From contig CBDFKV010000007.1 of assembly GCA_965249035.1 (NCBI GenBank), positions 744,001-808,000 of the forward strand: a stretch of 64,000 bases of DNA, read 5' to 3'. Under the pieces are notes generated by a model. It was not told the origin of the DNA and did no database searches. It saw nothing but the letters and a program-made list of their open reading frames with translations. How positions within the stretch are numbered: position 1 is the first letter of the stretch; each line of letters begins with the position of its first letter. Origin of the DNA: CBDFKV01 sp965249035 (GTDB lineage Bacteria > Pseudomonadota > Gammaproteobacteria > Arenicellales > Poriferihabitantaceae). The translations under genes and the position numbers were made by a program. Of the stretch, positions 17,692 to 26,309 are shown piece after piece.

Positions 17692-18678
17692 CTAGGCCAA
17701 CCGTCGCAGCTTGGCCACTATACGCCGCCATTTGCCAACTGCTTGAGCTGGCAAGCCGGACGAATATGTGCCCGCTTCATCGATGCTGCGCGTTACCAAA
17801 GAATCAGCGTTTATAGTAACTTCATCGCAAATAGAAATGTGGCCAACGATCGCGACGCGACCAGCGATGCGACAATTCGCACCGATTTGGGTGCTTCCCG
17901 CGATCGCCACGCATCCAGCCAAAGCCGTATTTCTACCAATCTTGACGTTGTGCGCGACCTGAATCAGGTTGTCCATGATAACGCCATCAGCGATGATTGT
18001 ATCACCGATACTGCCACGATCAATGACCGTGTTAGCACCGATATGAACTTGATCGCCGATCACTGCTCGCCCGATTTGTGGGATTTTCTTCCAGCCGCCG
18101 TATGCGCTGTTACCTTCATTATCTGGCACAAAACCAAAACCATCGCTACCAATAACGGTGCCTGATAATACATGGCAGGCCTTGCCTAATCGACTGCGTG
18201 GATAAATGGTTACATTCGCATCAATTCGGGTATCTGCACCAATATTTGTTTCACGACCAAGGCTACAATGAGCGCCAATTTGTGCCCCTGTATCAATCAC
18301 CACATGGGGCTCAACCACGCTGAACGCCCCAATGGACACACCTTCGCCGATCTTGACTGAGCTATCGATCACAGCTGTTGGGTGAATGCCCGTGGTCGCA
18401 GCACCATCGACTTGCAACACCTCAATGATGAGCGCCAAAGCAAGGTGGGGATCATCGACCAGCAGTCGATTAGTGTTTACAGAATCCGCCAAGCCCTTGC
18501 CAACAATAATAGCGCTGGCACGAGTTACGGCCAGATCAACCGCATACTTGGTATCGGCGTAAAAGCTGATCTGCCCAGCCTTTGCCTCTGCGAGCGTTGC
18601 TACGCTATCGATCTGCTGCGTAGTATCTCCTTGGACTTGTCCGCCAACTAGCCCAGCTAACTCAATAAGCGTGGGCAT
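17692..18678 (-). CDS. lpxD: UDP-3-O-(3-hydroxyacyl)glucosamine N-acyltransferase
   Basis: Third enzyme of lipid A synthesis, adding the second acyl chain. N-terminal uridine-binding domain (residues 1-100), then a long run of hexapeptide repeats (IGANTVIDRG, IGRNTALAGC and others) with the conserved His in NLIQVAHNVKIG. Length 328 aa is somewhat shorter than the 341 of E. coli because of a short C-terminal helix. It sits a few bases after skp; a gap of about 95 bases separates it from fabZ. Confidence 0.95.
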   Translation of the reverse strand: MPTLIELAGLVGGQVQGDTTQQIDSVATLAEAKAGQISFYADTKYAVDLAVTRASAIIVGKGLADSVNTNRLLVDDPHLALALIIEVLQVDGAATTGIHPTAVIDSSVKIGEGVSIGAFSVVEPHVVIDTGAQIGAHCSLGRETNIGADTRIDANVTIYPRSRLGKACHVLSGTVIGSDGFGFVPDNEGNSAYGGWKKIPQIGRAVIGDQVHIGANTVIDRGSIGDTIIADGVIMDNLIQVAHNVKIGRNTALAGCVAIAGSTQIGANCRIAGRVAIVGHISICDEVTINADSLVTRSIDEAGTYSSGLPAQAVGKWRRIVAKLRRLA

Positions 18679-18684
18679 CGACGA

Positions 18685-19191
18685 CTATTTTTGACCCTTT
18701 TGCAGGCGTTCTAGCACCTTCTGGGTCATGTCCGTTTCAGGGCTGAAATAAACCGCTTGCTGCACGATCAAGTCGTACTTTTCTTCCTTGGCGATTTCGA
18801 TGACTGCCTTAGTTACCACTTTTTGCAGCTTGCCCAATTCTTCATTCCTGCGCAAATTATAGTCCTCGCGCAATTCACGCTGGGAACGCTGCAGCTCACG
18901 CTCCATTTCGCGCAACTCTTTGGTCTTAGCATCACGATCACTGTCTGATAACACCAAACCGTTTTTCTGCAGGTCTTGCTCTAAAGCCAACGCTTTATCA
19001 CGTAAGACGCGCAGCTGCTGTTCACGACTACCAAACTCTTCTTCCAATCGCTTTAAAGCTTTCTGGCCTTGCGGTGCTTGCTCGACCAGCTTCACCGCAT
19101 CGACATAGCCAAGCTTTGGCCCCGCTGCCAATAGGGAAGTGTTCACAGTAACCAGCATCAAACCGGCAATCAAGCTAACCCATTTTGTCAT
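18685..19191 (-). CDS. skp: OmpH/Skp family periplasmic chaperone
   Basis: Periplasmic chaperone for unfolded outer-membrane proteins. Cleavable signal peptide (ending near LLAAGP), then a small body domain and two long charged coiled-coil arms (residues 45-125) forming the jellyfish-like trimer. 168 aa. Encoded between bamA and lpxD, the classical place. Confidence 0.93.
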   Translation of the reverse strand: MTKWVSLIAGLMLVTVNTSLLAAGPKLGYVDAVKLVEQAPQGQKALKRLEEEFGSREQQLRVLRDKALALEQDLQKNGLVLSDSDRDAKTKELREMERELQRSQRELREDYNLRRNEELGKLQKVVTKAVIEIAKEEKYDLIVQQAVYFSPETDMTQKVLERLQKGQK

Positions 19192-19248
19192 CGTGCTACT
19201 CTGTCTCGTTGTAATGCATACTGCATTTTTAGTGCCTGTTATTGAACG

Positions 19249-21540
19249 CTAGTGAAATAAGGTACCCAGCATGAACTGAATCTTTTCAAGATCGTCACCC
19301 TCTTCTTCGTTCAGCGGCACACCGTAACTTAAGCTCATCGGCCCAACTGGAGAATACCACTGGAATAAAACACCGGCTGAATAACGTAATTCACCCAGGT
19401 CATAATCTTCATCGGATCCAAAAACCATACCTCCATCAACAAACAACCCAAATCGCTTGTCTTTGGTATCCACTGAGCCAAAGGCTGGCAGCAGCCATTC
19501 CATACTAGCCACGATACGCCGATTGCCACCCAGAGGTTCTGGAGTATCGCCAGAGTCCACTGGACCCAAGGAGCGAGAATCAAACCCTCGCACGGTGGAG
19601 GGGCCGCCGGCGTAGTAGTTTTTATAAAAGGGTAAGGATTCACCTGAGGTGTCGCCATAAGAATTACCGTAACCAATCTTGATGCTGGAATGCAGTGTCA
19701 TTTCCGCGCCCAGTGGCAGATAGGTTGCACCCGTTAGATTAACCTTATAGTACTCAAGATCGCTGCCGGGCAAACTAGCTTCAAGCGACGCTCTGCCGCT
19801 AAAGCCTTTTGTCGGAAAAATAAAATCATCCAAGCTGTTTTTTGAAAAGGACAATCGTGAACCAAAATTGTCATTATCCGGGTGACGATCAATAAAACCT
19901 TCTAGCTCTGGCGGAGTCTCCGCTGTTTCAGTAAGCTGTATGTTCTCGGCAAAGGCTGAAAAATGGATCGCGTTGGTCTCTGAAATGGGTACTTTATAAT
20001 TGAGGCTAAATTCCAGGGTATCCGCAATATATTCAGCCGTTGACGCTTCGGTCGAATCGACCTGAGTACTCCGCAAGCTAAAGCCGCGGCTGACACCATT
20101 TTCCGTGTAGTACGGGTTGGTGTAGCTGATTCCATAGGTATCCGTTACGTCTGAATTATCCAGGGTCAAATCAATCTGTTTGCCTGTGCCGAGAAAATTG
20201 CGTTGCGAATAACCCAGCTGATACAACACCCCTTCCGCATCTGAATAGCCCACACCGATATTGATATTACCCGTTCGTCGCTCTCGCACCGACACACGCA
20301 AGTCAACCTGATCGGGCACACCCGCCACAGGAATGGTTTCGATTCGAACGTCTTCGAAATAACCCAAGCGCTTTAGCCGTGATTGCGACAAGTTAATATC
20401 CTTGGCAGAAAACCAGCCACTCTCGAACTGGCGCAACTCACGGCGGATGACTTCATCCTGAGTGACGCTATTGCCGACGATATCGATGCGCCGCACGTAG
20501 ATTCGATTACCGGGCTTGGCGTCAAAGCGCAGATTAACTACTTTATTGGCCGCATCAACCGCTGGCACTGGGTTGACGCTGCCTAAACCATAGCCAACAT
20601 TTGCCATTTCATCAGCAATCGCTTCACGAATATCGCTGACTATCTTGCGAGAAAAGACTTGATCGTCGTCAATATCGAGCAACTCCAGCTTCTTTTCTTC
20701 AGCAATGAAATCTGCCCCATCGATGCTTAAATCACCCAAGCGATACAACTCGCCTTCTGTCAGGGTCAAAATAATGCTGATGTCCTGCTTGTTTGGGCTA
20801 ATTGAAACGTTGGTGGACGTCACTTCAAAATCAAAGTAACCGTTATTTTGATAAAACTCGCGAACGGTTTCGATATCGCCTTCGAGCTTTTGCTTGGAAT
20901 ACAAGTCTCGCTTGCTAAAAGGATTTAATCCACGACTATCGCGCAGCTTTATCAGCTTTTGAATACGTTTGTCGCTATACGCTTCGTTACCGATAATCCG
21001 CACTTCTTTAATGCGTGCGACCCGCCCTTCCTTAACATTAATAACGACGTTAGCGCGGTTACTATCGAGACGGTCGACTTCAGTCTCAACTACCGCAGAA
21101 TAACGGCCACGCGCAAAATACGCGTCGGTCAGGGCTTGTTCAACCTGATTCAGCCGCTGCTGATTGAGAATACGACCTTGCTGCAACTCGGCACGTTCCA
21201 ACATACCCGTGATTTGTTCAGTATCGATATCCTTGTTGCCGTTGACTTTGATACTGGCAATCGATGGCCGTTCCTCAACCTCAACCACCAGTGTCGTGCC
21301 TTCTTGCTTTAGCTTAACGTTACGAAAAAATCCGGTTTCAAACAGCGCCTTGATACTTGCTCGCGCCTCTTCATCGTCAACCTCGTCCCCCACTTTCAGT
21401 GGCAAGTAGTTATAGATCGTACCGGCCTCAAGCCGACTTAAACCTTCGACACGAATGTCGGAGATCACAAATGCGTCGATAGCCCAAACAGGTGAACTCA
21501 GCATTCCGAGGAAAAAAAGGCGTGACAAGAGCTTTAGCAT
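19249..21540 (-). CDS. bamA: Outer membrane protein assembly factor BamA
   Basis: Core of the outer-membrane beta-barrel insertion machine. Signal peptide, five POTRA domains (about residues 22-420), then a 16-strand beta-barrel; the barrel lid motif VRGF and the terminal aromatic residue (ending GTLFH) are seen. Length 763 aa is normal, frame intact. Followed by skp. Confidence 0.97.
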   Translation of the reverse strand: MLKLLSRLFFLGMLSSPVWAIDAFVISDIRVEGLSRLEAGTIYNYLPLKVGDEVDDEEARASIKALFETGFFRNVKLKQEGTTLVVEVEERPSIASIKVNGNKDIDTEQITGMLERAELQQGRILNQQRLNQVEQALTDAYFARGRYSAVVETEVDRLDSNRANVVINVKEGRVARIKEVRIIGNEAYSDKRIQKLIKLRDSRGLNPFSKRDLYSKQKLEGDIETVREFYQNNGYFDFEVTSTNVSISPNKQDISIILTLTEGELYRLGDLSIDGADFIAEEKKLELLDIDDDQVFSRKIVSDIREAIADEMANVGYGLGSVNPVPAVDAANKVVNLRFDAKPGNRIYVRRIDIVGNSVTQDEVIRRELRQFESGWFSAKDINLSQSRLKRLGYFEDVRIETIPVAGVPDQVDLRVSVRERRTGNINIGVGYSDAEGVLYQLGYSQRNFLGTGKQIDLTLDNSDVTDTYGISYTNPYYTENGVSRGFSLRSTQVDSTEASTAEYIADTLEFSLNYKVPISETNAIHFSAFAENIQLTETAETPPELEGFIDRHPDNDNFGSRLSFSKNSLDDFIFPTKGFSGRASLEASLPGSDLEYYKVNLTGATYLPLGAEMTLHSSIKIGYGNSYGDTSGESLPFYKNYYAGGPSTVRGFDSRSLGPVDSGDTPEPLGGNRRIVASMEWLLPAFGSVDTKDKRFGLFVDGGMVFGSDEDYDLGELRYSAGVLFQWYSPVGPMSLSYGVPLNEEEGDDLEKIQFMLGTLFH

Positions 21541-21557
21541 GGTGGTTTGTTTTTTCG

Positions 21558-22907
21558 TCAGGAGAATAGACGGATAATATCATTGTAGAGCGCAAGTGAC
21601 ATCAATAAGGCCAGCGCCAAAATGCCTAATTGTTGGCCCCAAACCATTACTCGCTCTGAAACCGGACTGCCTTTGATGGCTTCGATCAAGAAATAGAGCA
21701 AATGACCGCCATCTAAAATAGGGATCGGCAGCAAGTTGATCAAACCTAAACTGATGCTGATAATTACCAGAAAAGACAGTAAGTCTTCAAGCCCCCGCTG
21801 AGCTGCAACACCCGCAAATTGTGCAATTGAAATTGGCCCGGACAAGTTTTCAGTACCTAAGTCGCGACTAAACATTTTGCCAATCGAGCGCAGACTGACC
21901 ACCGAAAAACGCCAAGCATAATCAGCCGAATATTTAAGCCCGTCCCACAGGCCAAGACGATACTTAAAATCATAGCCACCGGGATAAACCCCAATCTGAC
22001 CCACTGTCTTGCCGTCACGTTCCGCACTCGCAGTGGTGAGCGGCACAATCATCGACTCACCATCACGCTGTACCGTCAAAGCGATATCTTCATTGGGCTT
22101 GGCAGAGATCACCTCAACCAAATCACGCCAATTAGTGATGGAGGTTTCTCCAATAGCTTCGATCACATCACCTTTCTGAAGGCCCGCGATGTCAGCGGGC
22201 TTACCGCCGACCACACCAGAAATCTCGGCCGCTGGCATTTGCGGCCACATCCCTAATCCACGGGTCAAAATCGTCTGATCCAAAGAGCCTTGATCCAAGG
22301 CGGCAAAATCGACTCGCCGTGTTTCGTTGGCCTCACTTAAGGCGCCTGCTGGAATGACTTCAAACTCAATTGATTGACGCTTAAACGCCTGGTGCACGAT
22401 ATACAATTGCTGTTCGCCCCAGGCGTGAACAGGCCGGCCATTAATCGATACCAACTGGTCGCCGCTTTGAAAACCAACGGCTTCCGCCACCGAGCCGGCA
22501 TGCACATCACCCACGACTGCCGGCCGATCACTTTGCCCCCATACCGCTAAGGCCCACATCAGCAAAATCGCAAAGATATAGTTAGCGGCCGGACCAGCGG
22601 CAACAATCGCCGCGCGCGCGGCCAAAGATTGGTTATTAAAGGCCAAGTGCTTTTCTTCATCGGCCACAGGCTCAACCCGCTCATCCAGCATCTTGACGTA
22701 ACCGCCCAGCGGCAGCATCGATATCACATACTCAGTGGGGTCATCTTTACGTTTCCAACGCTTTAGAACTTTGCCAAAACCCACTGAAAAACGCTCAACT
22801 TTAACCCCCATTTTGCGCGCCACCCAAAAGTGACCGTATTCATGCACAGTCACTAGAATGCCAATCGCCACTAGAAATCCAAAAATGCTGTATCCAAAAC
22901 TAGCCAT
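21558..22907 (-). CDS. rseP: Site-2 protease RseP
   Basis: Intramembrane zinc metalloprotease that cleaves anti-sigma factor RseA and signal-peptide remnants. The zinc motif HEYGH is in the first membrane helix (residues 22-26); two PDZ domains lie in the periplasmic middle part; the third metal ligand is in PIPILDGGHLLY near the end. 449 aa. It precedes bamA by 18 bases. The usual upstream neighbours dxr, cdsA and uppS are absent here; uvrB stands in their place. Confidence 0.96.
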   Translation of the reverse strand: MASFGYSIFGFLVAIGILVTVHEYGHFWVARKMGVKVERFSVGFGKVLKRWKRKDDPTEYVISMLPLGGYVKMLDERVEPVADEEKHLAFNNQSLAARAAIVAAGPAANYIFAILLMWALAVWGQSDRPAVVGDVHAGSVAEAVGFQSGDQLVSINGRPVHAWGEQQLYIVHQAFKRQSIEFEVIPAGALSEANETRRVDFAALDQGSLDQTILTRGLGMWPQMPAAEISGVVGGKPADIAGLQKGDVIEAIGETSITNWRDLVEVISAKPNEDIALTVQRDGESMIVPLTTASAERDGKTVGQIGVYPGGYDFKYRLGLWDGLKYSADYAWRFSVVSLRSIGKMFSRDLGTENLSGPISIAQFAGVAAQRGLEDLLSFLVIISISLGLINLLPIPILDGGHLLYFLIEAIKGSPVSERVMVWGQQLGILALALLMSLALYNDIIRLFS

Positions 22908-22951
22908 GTTGTTTGCTCAAATCCTAATGGGTATCAATATCGCTGCACGAC

Positions 22952-24982
22952 TCATAATTTCAATATCGCATCACGCAAATGGGTCAATTCATCGCGTACT
23001 TTCGCCGCTTGCTCGAATTCCAAGTTTTTTGCATGTTGATACATTTGTTTCTCCAGTTTTTTGATCAACTTACCCGCTTCCGCCGGCGTAGCAACATACG
23101 CTTGGTGCTCCTCGGCGGCCATGGGGAACAACATCTCCTCTTCCGCACTGCTGGTATATTCTGCCACCACTGGCGTCACTGGAATGCCATCGATGATATC
23201 GTGCACCGGCTTAATCACACCTTTAGGCGTAATACCGTGTTTTTGGTTGTGTAGCGTTTGTCGCTCTCGTCTGCGATCCGTCTCTTCTACCGCCGCCTTA
23301 ATCGCATCCGTTTCTCGGTCTGCGTACAAAATAACAAAACCATTGATATTTCGTGCCGCTCGGCCGATCGTTTGAATCAAGGAGCGTGCCGAACGCAAAA
23401 AGCCTTGTTTGTCCGCATCTAAGATAGCAACCAAAGAAACCTCTGGAATATCAAGGCCTTCCCGCAACAAGTTAATCCCAATCAATACATCAAATTCGCC
23501 CTTACGCAAGTCTCGAATGATTTCTACCCGCTCCACCGTATCAATATCCGAGTGCAAATAACGAACCCGAACTCCGTGCTCGTGATAGTAATCAGTAAGG
23601 TCTTCAGCCATTCGTTTAGTGATGGTGGTTATCAACACCCGCTCATTCTTGCTCACCCGCAATCGAATCTCGGACAATAAGTCATCTACTTGGGTTTCAA
23701 CCGGTCGAATTTCGAGGTGTGGATCAACTAGCCCGGTGGGGCGCACTATCTGATCAATTGGCGTGCCGGAATGCTCGGCTTCATACGCACCGGGAGTCGC
23801 TGATACAAATATGGTCTGTGGCATTAGCTGCTCGAATTCATCAAACCGCAGTGGTCGGTTGTCCATCGCTGACGGCAAGCGAAACCCGTACTCGACCAAA
23901 GTTTCTTTGCGCGAACGATCGCCCTTATACATAGCGCCGATTTGGGGCACAGTTACGTGGCTTTCATCGATAAACAGCAAGCCATCTTTTGGCAAATAAT
24001 CCATCAAAGTCGGCGGTGGGTCACCGGGATTACGTCCCGATAAGTAACGTGAATAGTTCTCTATGCCAGTGCAATAACCCAATTCACGCATCATTTCCAA
24101 ATCATAATCCGTGCGTTGCTTTAAGCGCTGCGCCTCCACCAATTTACCATTATCTTCCAGATATTTATGGCGCTCTCTTAATTCTTCTCGGATGGTGTCG
24201 ATGACGCTTAACACGGTTGAACGCGGCGTCACATAATGACTTTTTGGATAGATGGTGGCACGCCCTAGCTTCTCTTCGATCGCGCCGGTCAAGGGATCAA
24301 ACCAGGCCAAGCTCTCAATCTCATCGCCAAACAGCTCAACCCGCAGTGCGTTTTGCTCAGACTCAGCCGGGTAGATATCAATCACATCCCCGCGCACCCG
24401 AAACGTCGCCCGCCGCAATTCCACATCATTGCGGGTATATTGCAATTCAGCGAGGCGCTTGAGGATGTCGCGTTGCTCGATCGTATCACCCACCTTCAAA
24501 TGTAAAATCATGCGGTGATAGGCCTCTGGATCACCCAAGCCATAGATGGCGGAGACTGTGGCAACGATGATGACATCACGCCGCTCTAACAAAGCCTTGG
24601 TCGCCGATAGGCGCATCTGATCGATATGATCATTGATCGAAGCATCTTTTTCGATATAAGTATCCGAGCTGGGGACGTAAGCCTCAGGCTGATAGTAGTC
24701 GTAGTACGAGACGAAATACTCAACCGCGCTAGCTGGAAAAAACTCTCGCATTTCAGAATAGAGTTGCGCGGCTAAGGTCTTATTGGGTGCCAACATGATT
24801 GCCGGACGTCCGGTTTGAGCGATCAAGTTTGCCACGGTAAAGGTTTTACCAGAGCCTGTCACGCCCAACAGCGTCTGGTACAGTTCCCCATCGCTGAGGC
24901 CCGCCAACAATGACGCAATCGCCGCTGGTTGGTCACCGGCGGGCTGATAATCACTAACCAGTTGAAAGCCTGAATCGGACAT
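22952..24982 (-). CDS. uvrB: UvrABC system protein B
   Basis: DNA-damage verification helicase of nucleotide excision repair, loaded by UvrA and recruiting UvrC. Walker A in GVTGSGKTFTVAN, the beta-hairpin FVSYYDYYQPEAY, helicase motifs including LLFIDESHVTVPQ and the C-terminal UVR domain ending in a coiled pair of helices. 676 aa, normal. The ATG at 24982 is preferred to the GTG at 24988. A small hairpin (CCACTC with GAGTGG, 24989-25007) lies just upstream of the start and could affect initiation; no LexA box was recognised. Confidence 0.97.
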   Translation of the reverse strand: MSDSGFQLVSDYQPAGDQPAAIASLLAGLSDGELYQTLLGVTGSGKTFTVANLIAQTGRPAIMLAPNKTLAAQLYSEMREFFPASAVEYFVSYYDYYQPEAYVPSSDTYIEKDASINDHIDQMRLSATKALLERRDVIIVATVSAIYGLGDPEAYHRMILHLKVGDTIEQRDILKRLAELQYTRNDVELRRATFRVRGDVIDIYPAESEQNALRVELFGDEIESLAWFDPLTGAIEEKLGRATIYPKSHYVTPRSTVLSVIDTIREELRERHKYLEDNGKLVEAQRLKQRTDYDLEMMRELGYCTGIENYSRYLSGRNPGDPPPTLMDYLPKDGLLFIDESHVTVPQIGAMYKGDRSRKETLVEYGFRLPSAMDNRPLRFDEFEQLMPQTIFVSATPGAYEAEHSGTPIDQIVRPTGLVDPHLEIRPVETQVDDLLSEIRLRVSKNERVLITTITKRMAEDLTDYYHEHGVRVRYLHSDIDTVERVEIIRDLRKGEFDVLIGINLLREGLDIPEVSLVAILDADKQGFLRSARSLIQTIGRAARNINGFVILYADRETDAIKAAVEETDRRRERQTLHNQKHGITPKGVIKPVHDIIDGIPVTPVVAEYTSSAEEEMLFPMAAEEHQAYVATPAEAGKLIKKLEKQMYQHAKNLEFEQAAKVRDELTHLRDAILKL

Positions 24983-25081
24983 GAGCACCCACTCAAAAAA
25001 CGAGTGGCGATTGTACCCGAATCACGGCGATCTATTTCAATACTCCCTATTCGCAAGAGAACTTATTAAACCCCTGTTCCA

Positions 25082-25104
25082 CTAACTGTAATTGCAACAG
25101 TTAG
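25082..25104. promoter_or_regulatory. Inverted repeat between uvrB and the RND genes, possible operator
   Basis: CTAACTGT and ACAGTTAG form a perfect 8-bp inverted repeat around a 7-base centre in the 238-base divergent intergenic region. The size suits a TetR-like dimer, but no such regulator gene is adjacent. It could instead be a fortuitous palindrome. The rest of the region holds no recognised gene. Confidence 0.35.
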
Positions 25105-25220
25105 TTAGCCAAAATATCAACATAAGGCGTCTTGAAATATAGCGCCACACAACTATATAAGAGTTTTCTTAATTACCTATACATGGTAAGTTTGTCCTAT
25201 CTCAGCTTCCCTTTTTAACC

Positions 25221-26309
25221 ATGAATCTATTACTACCCATTCGTGCCATTCAGTTTGCCATTTTAGTTGGTCTCGCTTTGGGATATCAAACTTCCAACGC
25301 CAGCGAACCAACTCTCGCCACGGCTGAAGTCACGCTACAGCGCGTACCTGTTCAACAGATACTGGATGGCGTCATTGACGCGGTTAACCGTACGACGATT
25401 TCAGCGCAAACATCGGGTCAAGTCAGCGCGGTCATGTTTGATGTTAATGACTTGGTTCCGAAAGGAGCAATCGTCCTGACGCTGGACGATACTGACCAGA
25501 AGGCGGCATTAGAAGGAGCTAACGCTGCTTATCGTGAAGCAGAAGCGCGATTCAGCGAAGCCAGGAAGGAGCATTCACGTACCCAGAAAGTTTATGCTAG
25601 TGAGGTGGTGTCTAAATCACAAATGGACAAAGCCGAAGCTTCTCTGGGAGCAGCGCGCGCCAAGCTGAGTGGTGCAATATCCGCACAGACCAGCGCGCAA
25701 GAGCAGTTGGATCACACCATCGTTAAAGCGCCGTATAGCGGCATCGTCACTGATCGGCACGTAGAGCTGGGTGAATTGGTACAGCCTGGCACTCAGTTGA
25801 TGACCGGCATTTCATTGGAAGCATTGCGCGTTGACGTGGCGGTGCCTCAAAAAATCATTGAAACCATTCGTGAGCGCAATCAAGCCAGCGTCATGATTGA
25901 TTCGGGCGGCAGCCAACAATTAATTCAAGCAGAACGACTGACCGTATTCCCCTACGCAGACCCCAAAACGCATAGCTTTTTAGTACGAGTTTATCTACCG
26001 GCGGGTGCGCTGAATGCCTACCCAGGCATGTTCGTCAAAGTCGTTTTTGACATCGGAGAAAAAGAAAGCCTGCTGGTGCCCGAGTCATCGGTTGCCTATC
26101 GCAGCGAAGTACGCGCCTTATACGTACTGGAAGAAACCGGCATGCTGAGCATGCGTCATATCCGTATTGGGCATCAAGTCAATGGCGACCAAGTTGAAAT
26201 ACTCTCCGGCTTACAGGCGGGTGAAACCATCGCGTTAGACCCCAATTTGGCGACTGCCGTATTGAAAGAGCAACGCACTGGCAAGCGTAAGGGCAACAGT
26301 GATGAGTAA
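25221..26309 (+). CDS. RND efflux periplasmic adaptor (membrane fusion protein)
   Basis: Adaptor linking the inner-membrane pump encoded next to an outer-membrane channel. N-terminal signal segment, a biotinyl-lipoyl domain split by a coiled-coil hairpin (about residues 85-150, rich in Ala/Glu/Lys), the HlyD-type motif VKAPYSGIVTDRHVELGELV, then beta-barrel and membrane-proximal domains. 362 aa, no lipobox seen. It overlaps the pump gene by 8 bases. No outer-membrane factor is encoded beside it, so the pump probably shares one. Confidence 0.93.
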   Translation: MNLLLPIRAIQFAILVGLALGYQTSNASEPTLATAEVTLQRVPVQQILDGVIDAVNRTTISAQTSGQVSAVMFDVNDLVPKGAIVLTLDDTDQKAALEGANAAYREAEARFSEARKEHSRTQKVYASEVVSKSQMDKAEASLGAARAKLSGAISAQTSAQEQLDHTIVKAPYSGIVTDRHVELGELVQPGTQLMTGISLEALRVDVAVPQKIIETIRERNQASVMIDSGGSQQLIQAERLTVFPYADPKTHSFLVRVYLPAGALNAYPGMFVKVVFDIGEKESLLVPESSVAYRSEVRALYVLEETGMLSMRHIRIGHQVNGDQVEILSGLQAGETIALDPNLATAVLKEQRTGKRKGNSDE

